Positions 5,044 to 6,260 of a DNA stretch of 6,260 bases are shown piece by piece. The DNA lies in NCBI GenBank assembly GCA_009775375.1, contig VSPO01000102.1:6652-12911 (forward strand). Reading direction: 5' to 3'. This DNA comes from Muribaculaceae bacterium. GTDB lineage: Bacteria > Bacteroidota > Bacteroidia > Bacteroidales > Muribaculaceae. Numbering within the stretch: position 1 is the stretch's first letter; each line of letters begins with the position of its first letter. The notes beneath the pieces were generated by a model. The model was not told the DNA's origin. It saw nothing but the letters and a program-made list of their open reading frames with translations, and made no database searches. A program made the position numbers and the translations under genes.

Positions 5044-5198
5044 CAAACGAATATTTGAAACATCGAGTTTGTCGTTTTCTGTCGAGAACCCTTCGCGCTT
5101 GTCTAAAGGAGGACAGGCGAAGCAAGAACAACAGACCGACTATCCGCATTGAGCAAATATCTGCAAGAACTTATTCACAACAACTGCTTATATCCTAA
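5040..5198 (+). CDS. Possible 52-aa basic protein filling the gap between the GLPGLI genes
   Basis: ATG 5040 overlaps the stop of the first GLPGLI gene as ATGA, and the frame ends at TAA 5196-5198, seven bases before the second GLPGLI ATG. The product begins MTNEYLKHRVCRFLSRTL and is strongly basic, with two cysteines, no signal peptide and no membrane helix. The first codons (ATGACAAACGAATAT) recur after the second GLPGLI gene, where the frame stops after MTNEYVI. The overlap and fit suggest translational coupling, but the conserved start could be just the end of the duplicated unit. It includes the AAAGGAGG hairpin loop (5105-5112). No family was recognised. Confidence 0.3.
   Translation: MTNEYLKHRVCRFLSRTLRACLKEDRRSKNNRPTIRIEQISARTYSQQLLIS
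5091..5122 (+). repeat. Stem-loop presenting AAAGGAGG in its loop
   Basis: CTTCG (5091-5095) pairs with CGAAG (5118-5122), and CTTGTC (5098-5103) with GACAGG (5112-5117) with one G-T pair; CG is bulged. The loop, closed at G5112, shows a near-perfect anti-16S sequence, AAAGGAGG (5105-5112). Bacteroidota rarely use Shine-Dalgarno pairing and no start codon lies at a suitable distance, so its role is unclear. Confidence 0.45.
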
Positions 5199-5205
5199 AG
5201 ACCTT

Positions 5206-6066
5206 ATGAATAGATATATCATATTTATCGTCATCGCATTATCGGTATCCATAAACACATACGGACGGGAAAGGATTGAGTTTGCTCTCGAACCTGCCCT
5301 GATTGAGGTCGTCTATGAATGCAGAAAGGTTCTTGATACCCTTGACATTGAAAACAATATCCGCATAAACCGGATGACACTGAAGGTTGGCAAATCCACA
5401 AGTGCTTTTTATTCTGCAGAATTAAAGTACTCTGATTCTTTGAGACATAAAAACCGTGAATATACCTTCAAAACAATTGAGGATCGAACGCTGAGGCGAC
5501 ACCTTGCCCGTTTGCCTAAATATAAGGTTTTCAAGAATTATCCCGAAGGAAAAATCCGGGTTCACGACAGGTATGACTTTTGCGACTGGATCATTGATGA
5601 AGACTGGGAGAAACCTTCCTGGACGATCCTGTCGGATTCTGTCGCGGAAATTATGGGATATCAATGCGTAATGGCGGAATCAAATTTCAGAGGACGGCAA
5701 TGGAAAGCATGGTTCACTTTCGATATCCCCATTTCCGATGGCCCTTGGAAATTATGCGGTCTGCCGGGGATGATTTTGAGAGCACACGACTCCAGGATGC
5801 ACTATATCTATGAGCCCATGTCGATACGCACGGAAGGAATCGGCAACGTGGTATATTATGACTACAAAGGAGGAATCAGGTTTACCACCAGCCGTTTAAA
5901 ATCCCTTCAACGTAAATATAAGAGCTTACATGAAGACCTCCACTATAAGATGGTAACTTCCGGGATGTATGGACTCAGCAATAAAGGATTGAAAAAGAGA
6001 GACAAGATACCCGGATCAAACCATGATTTCGAGGAAACCGACTACGTCAAACCGAAGCTGGAATGA
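5206..6066 (+). CDS. GLPGLI family exported protein, second copy
   Basis: This 286-residue paralogue of the preceding gene is collinear with it over its whole length. The start ATG 5206 opens a signal peptide (MNRYIIFIVIALSVSINTYG); the frame can be extended to a TTG at 5149, but that adds a polar stretch before the signal. Shared blocks include FKNYPEGKIRVHDR, DEDWEKP, GYQC (Cys154), IPISDGPWKLCGLPG (motif GLPGMI at 185-190, Cys184) and the C-terminus DFEETDYVKPKLE. The 30-residue spacing between the two conserved cysteines is the same in both copies. The family motif here is GLPGMI instead of GLPGLI. Similarity extends past the stop codon, showing a tandem duplication. The function is unknown; an exported, possibly envelope-associated role with the peptide system is inferred from context. 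The gene appears intact. Confidence 0.85.
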   Translation: MNRYIIFIVIALSVSINTYGRERIEFALEPALIEVVYECRKVLDTLDIENNIRINRMTLKVGKSTSAFYSAELKYSDSLRHKNREYTFKTIEDRTLRRHLARLPKYKVFKNYPEGKIRVHDRYDFCDWIIDEDWEKPSWTILSDSVAEIMGYQCVMAESNFRGRQWKAWFTFDIPISDGPWKLCGLPGMILRAHDSRMHYIYEPMSIRTEGIGNVVYYDYKGGIRFTTSRLKSLQRKYKSLHEDLHYKMVTSGMYGLSNKGLKKRDKIPGSNHDFEETDYVKPKLE

Positions 6067-6130
6067 CAAACGAATATGTTATATAAAGGTAAGATTATCA
6101 AATAAATTCCAAAGATTAGAACTGAAATGA

Positions 6131-6160
6131 TTGGTCAATCCAAATATTTTGCTAAATTTG
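6131..6160 (+). promoter_or_regulatory. Bacteroidetes-type promoter for the next transcript
   Basis: TTG at 6131-6133, a 19-nt spacer and TAAATTTG at 6153-6160 match the consensus. Transcription would start near 6167. No ORF start lies between here and the window end, so the transcript begins with at least 90 untranslated nucleotides. Confidence 0.7.
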
Positions 6161-6163
6161 CAT

Positions 6164-6260
6164 CCTATAGGAAGGACGGTGGATTCAAACCAGTTCGTAT
6201 GTTTGCAGCGTCAAACGTACGAAACTAAAAAACTTTCGCCATAGGCTAAAAGTTTTATAG
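6164..6260 (+). ncRNA. Structured RNA or 5' leader, cut by the window end
   Basis: Two strong hairpins follow the promoter. The first pairs TTCGTATGTTTG (6194-6205) with CAAACGTACGAA (6212-6223), with one G-T pair and the loop CAGCGT. The second pairs AAAACTTT with AAAGTTTT around an inner GCC-ATA-GGC hairpin, ending at about 6256. CCTATAGG at the start (6164-6171) could pair with CCATAGG in the second hairpin, a possible switch or pseudoknot. No known riboswitch, tRNA or SRP signature was recognised. It is a leader regulating the gene to the right, or a small RNA. Confidence 0.45.

Noticed and set aside
1..6260. CRISPR array
   Set aside because: No regularly spaced short repeats with unique spacers; the repeats present are of other kinds.

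Overview
The window looks like a piece of a Bacteroidales chromosome (phylum Bacteroidota). Three promoters match the phylum-specific pattern TTTG, 19-20 nt, TANNTTTG. The coding content is also typical of the phylum: a TPR / membrane / helix-turn-helix regulator, a double-glycine leader peptide, a VKOR-thioredoxin protein and two GLPGLI-family proteins. The first 250 bases are much more GC-rich than the rest and hold a duplicated non-coding repeat. The genus cannot be fixed from sequence reading alone.

Layout, left to right, all genes on the + strand. Positions 1-426 hold no convincing gene, only a 77-bp GC-rich direct repeat and a short palindrome. Positions 427-488 carry a long dyad overlapping a good promoter. 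From 613 to 2324 lies one regulator gene, broken by a single-base frameshift near 1054-1059: lipoprotein-type signal, TPRs, membrane helix, coiled coil and LuxR-like HTH. Positions 2355-2453 form a compact control region with four TGTGAAT boxes on one face of the helix, directly upstream of a promoter. The transcript starting there enters a secreted-protein 5' end (2482), which runs out of frame into a VKOR domain. A single in-frame TGA (3092-3094) separates the VKOR domain from a CGHC thioredoxin domain ending at 3706. A small double-glycine peptide gene (3830) follows, with another apparent one-base deletion. Next comes a mobile-element-like inverted repeat (4012-4155), then two tandem GLPGLI genes (4177-5043 and 5206-6066). 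The window ends with a new promoter and a structured, probably untranslated RNA.

Proposed working model (inference): this is a small locus for a secreted, disulfide-bonded peptide. The regulator would sense a periplasmic signal and act on the phased TGTGAAT boxes. The leader peptide would be cut after Gly-Gly. Once its frame is restored, the mature peptide has exactly two cysteines, which the VKOR-thioredoxin pair could oxidise. The GLPGLI proteins also keep a conserved cysteine pair and would be exported partners. No ABC transporter or C39 peptidase is present in the window.

Three separate one-base lesions lie in the regulator, the VKOR-Trx gene and the peptide gene, while both GLPGLI genes are intact. 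Either the peptide module is decaying, or the assembly carries errors. Reads from the source would decide between these.
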